Shown here piece by piece: positions 4,603-5,316 of a stretch of 5,316 bases of DNA. This stretch comes from Betaproteobacteria bacterium (GTDB taxonomy: Bacteria > Pseudomonadota > Gammaproteobacteria > Burkholderiales > SG8-39). The stretch's first letter is position 1. Each line of letters begins with the position of its first letter. Made by a program: the position numbers and the translations under genes. The notes under the pieces are model-generated. The model was not told where the DNA came from, did not search any database, and saw only the letters and a program-made list of their open reading frames with translations. Location: contig DAHVFK010000260.1 of the NCBI GenBank assembly GCA_027317055.1, forward strand, positions 1 through 5,316, in the 5' to 3' direction.

Positions 4603-5316
4603 TCAGGTGTGACGGTCCTTATTCAAGGACAGTGCATTTTGCCACATTTCACAACGCGTGTCCAAGCCAGCGAACGCGCCTAGCTGTAGCGCCCGTTCGC
4701 TCATGACAAGACGCCCCGCAACCCAGACGTGGGTGACGTGCTCGCGCCCGGCCGCGTAAACGAGATGCGATACGACGTCGAAGCGGGGCCGTAGCTCCGG
4801 CCCGCTGAGCCGTACTGCGGCGAGATCCGCTTCCTTACCTTCTACGATCGATCCGATCCTGGATTCCAGCCCAAGTGCCGCCGCGCCGCCGAGCGTCGCG
4901 GCGCGCAGCGCGGCGTGGGCTGGCATTGCCTCGGCATTGCGCGCCACCGCCTTCGCAAGCAAAGCCGCGGTACGCATTTCCTGGAACATGTCGAGGCGAT
5001 TGTTGCTCGCTGCGCCGTCAGTACCAAGGGCGACGTTCACGCCCGCCTCTAGCAGAGCGGCGACAGGTGCGAAGCCGCTTGCGAGTTTCAGGTTCGACGA
5101 CGGGCAGTGCACCACGGAGCAGCCGTGGCGGGCGAGCAGGGCGATTTCAACGTCCGAGACATGCACTGCGTGCACGGCGATAAATCCGGGACCGAGCAGG
5201 CCCAGCCGCTGCAAGCGTGCGAGAGGCCGAGCGCCATGCTCGAGCTCCGAGCGCGACACCTCATCCGCGGTCTCGTGTACATGCAGGTGTACCGGCAGGT
5301 CGAGTTCCGCTGCGAG
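4603..5316 (-). CDS. mtaD: MtaD-like amidohydrolase, C-terminal half (partial)
   Basis: The frame is open to the right edge, so 237 C-terminal residues of an expected 430-450 are present; the GTG at 5259 is internal, not the start. The fragment belongs to the TRZ/ATZ amidohydrolase family and most resembles 5-methylthioadenosine/S-adenosylhomocysteine deaminase, a cytosolic metal enzyme releasing ammonia. Visible signatures, in local numbering, are PVHLHVHETADE (8-19) with the HxxE pair His12/Glu15, the metal-site His in IAVHAVHVSD (49 or 52), HCPSSNLKLASG (70-81), and LGTDGAASNN (98-107) with metal ligand Asp100. The C-terminus returns to the small beta domain (EGKEADLAAVRL, VWVAGRLVMSE). 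The first metal HxH lies outside. Other deaminases of the family (guanine-type, 8-oxoguanine, triazine) cannot be excluded without the N-terminal half. A homologue sits beside ubiG and mupP in Pseudomonas; here ompA separates them. Confidence 0.85.
   Translation of the reverse strand, partial: LAAELDLPVHLHVHETADEVSRSELEHGARPLARLQRLGLLGPGFIAVHAVHVSDVEIALLARHGCSVVHCPSSNLKLASGFAPVAALLEAGVNVALGTDGAASNNRLDMFQEMRTAALLAKAVARNAEAMPAHAALRAATLGGAAALGLESRIGSIVEGKEADLAAVRLSGPELRPRFDVVSHLVYAAGREHVTHVWVAGRLVMSERALQLGAFAGLDTRCEMWQNALSLNKDRHT

Noticed and set aside
4583..4603. Terminator after the MtaD-like gene (AGCCC / GGGCT)
   Set aside because: The stem is 5 bp with an 11-nt loop, has no T-run and overlaps the stop codon.
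4603..5259. Complete 218-residue protein starting at GTG 5259
   Set aside because: The frame continues upstream to the window edge with conserved deaminase residues, including the metal-binding HxxE, so this is an internal codon.

Overview
The window looks like chromosome of a high-GC betaproteobacterium, or a near relative. Four things point there: the tmRNA tag ANDERFALAA, the short OmpA with its Trp/Cys-rich N-terminal motif and Pro/Ala hinge, the ubiG-phosphatase pair, and an iron-type cupredoxin. No transposase, integrase, CRISPR array or phage gene is visible. The species cannot be fixed from the sequence alone.

Layout. Plus strand, 1-1338: the end of an EAL-domain (cyclic-di-GMP phosphodiesterase type) gene, then a Fur-box-like operator over a promoter, then a two-gene unit. 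That unit encodes a small exported cupredoxin-fold protein and a 245-residue outer-membrane beta-barrel protein. Minus strand, read from right to left: the C-terminal half of an MtaD-like amidohydrolase (runs off the right edge), ompA with a strong intrinsic terminator, ubiG overlapping a HAD phosphatase (MupP/Gph type) by 8 nt, the tmRNA gene ssrA (1877-2243), and a small unrecognised one-helix membrane protein. That last gene converges on the outer-membrane gene, and the two stop codons interlock in one CTAG.

How the parts fit. The left block is probably iron-regulated. Its cupredoxin resembles those paired with FTR1-type ferrous permeases (FtrB-like), yet no permease lies in the window, so it may be a detached or accessory part of an iron uptake system that includes an outer-membrane component. 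The right block is housekeeping: UbiG makes ubiquinone and releases S-adenosylhomocysteine, the MtaD-like enzyme may deaminate that product or methylthioadenosine, the phosphatase may act in cell-wall recycling or 2-phosphoglycolate removal, and OmpA ties the outer membrane to peptidoglycan. ssrA supplies trans-translation.

The least explained items are the cupredoxin/barrel pair with its near-leaderless Fur-type promoter, the orphan membrane protein, and a pair of 8-nt direct repeats spaced 11 bp apart upstream of ompA. I see no clear new multi-gene system. The cupredoxin/barrel pair is the best candidate for something undescribed.
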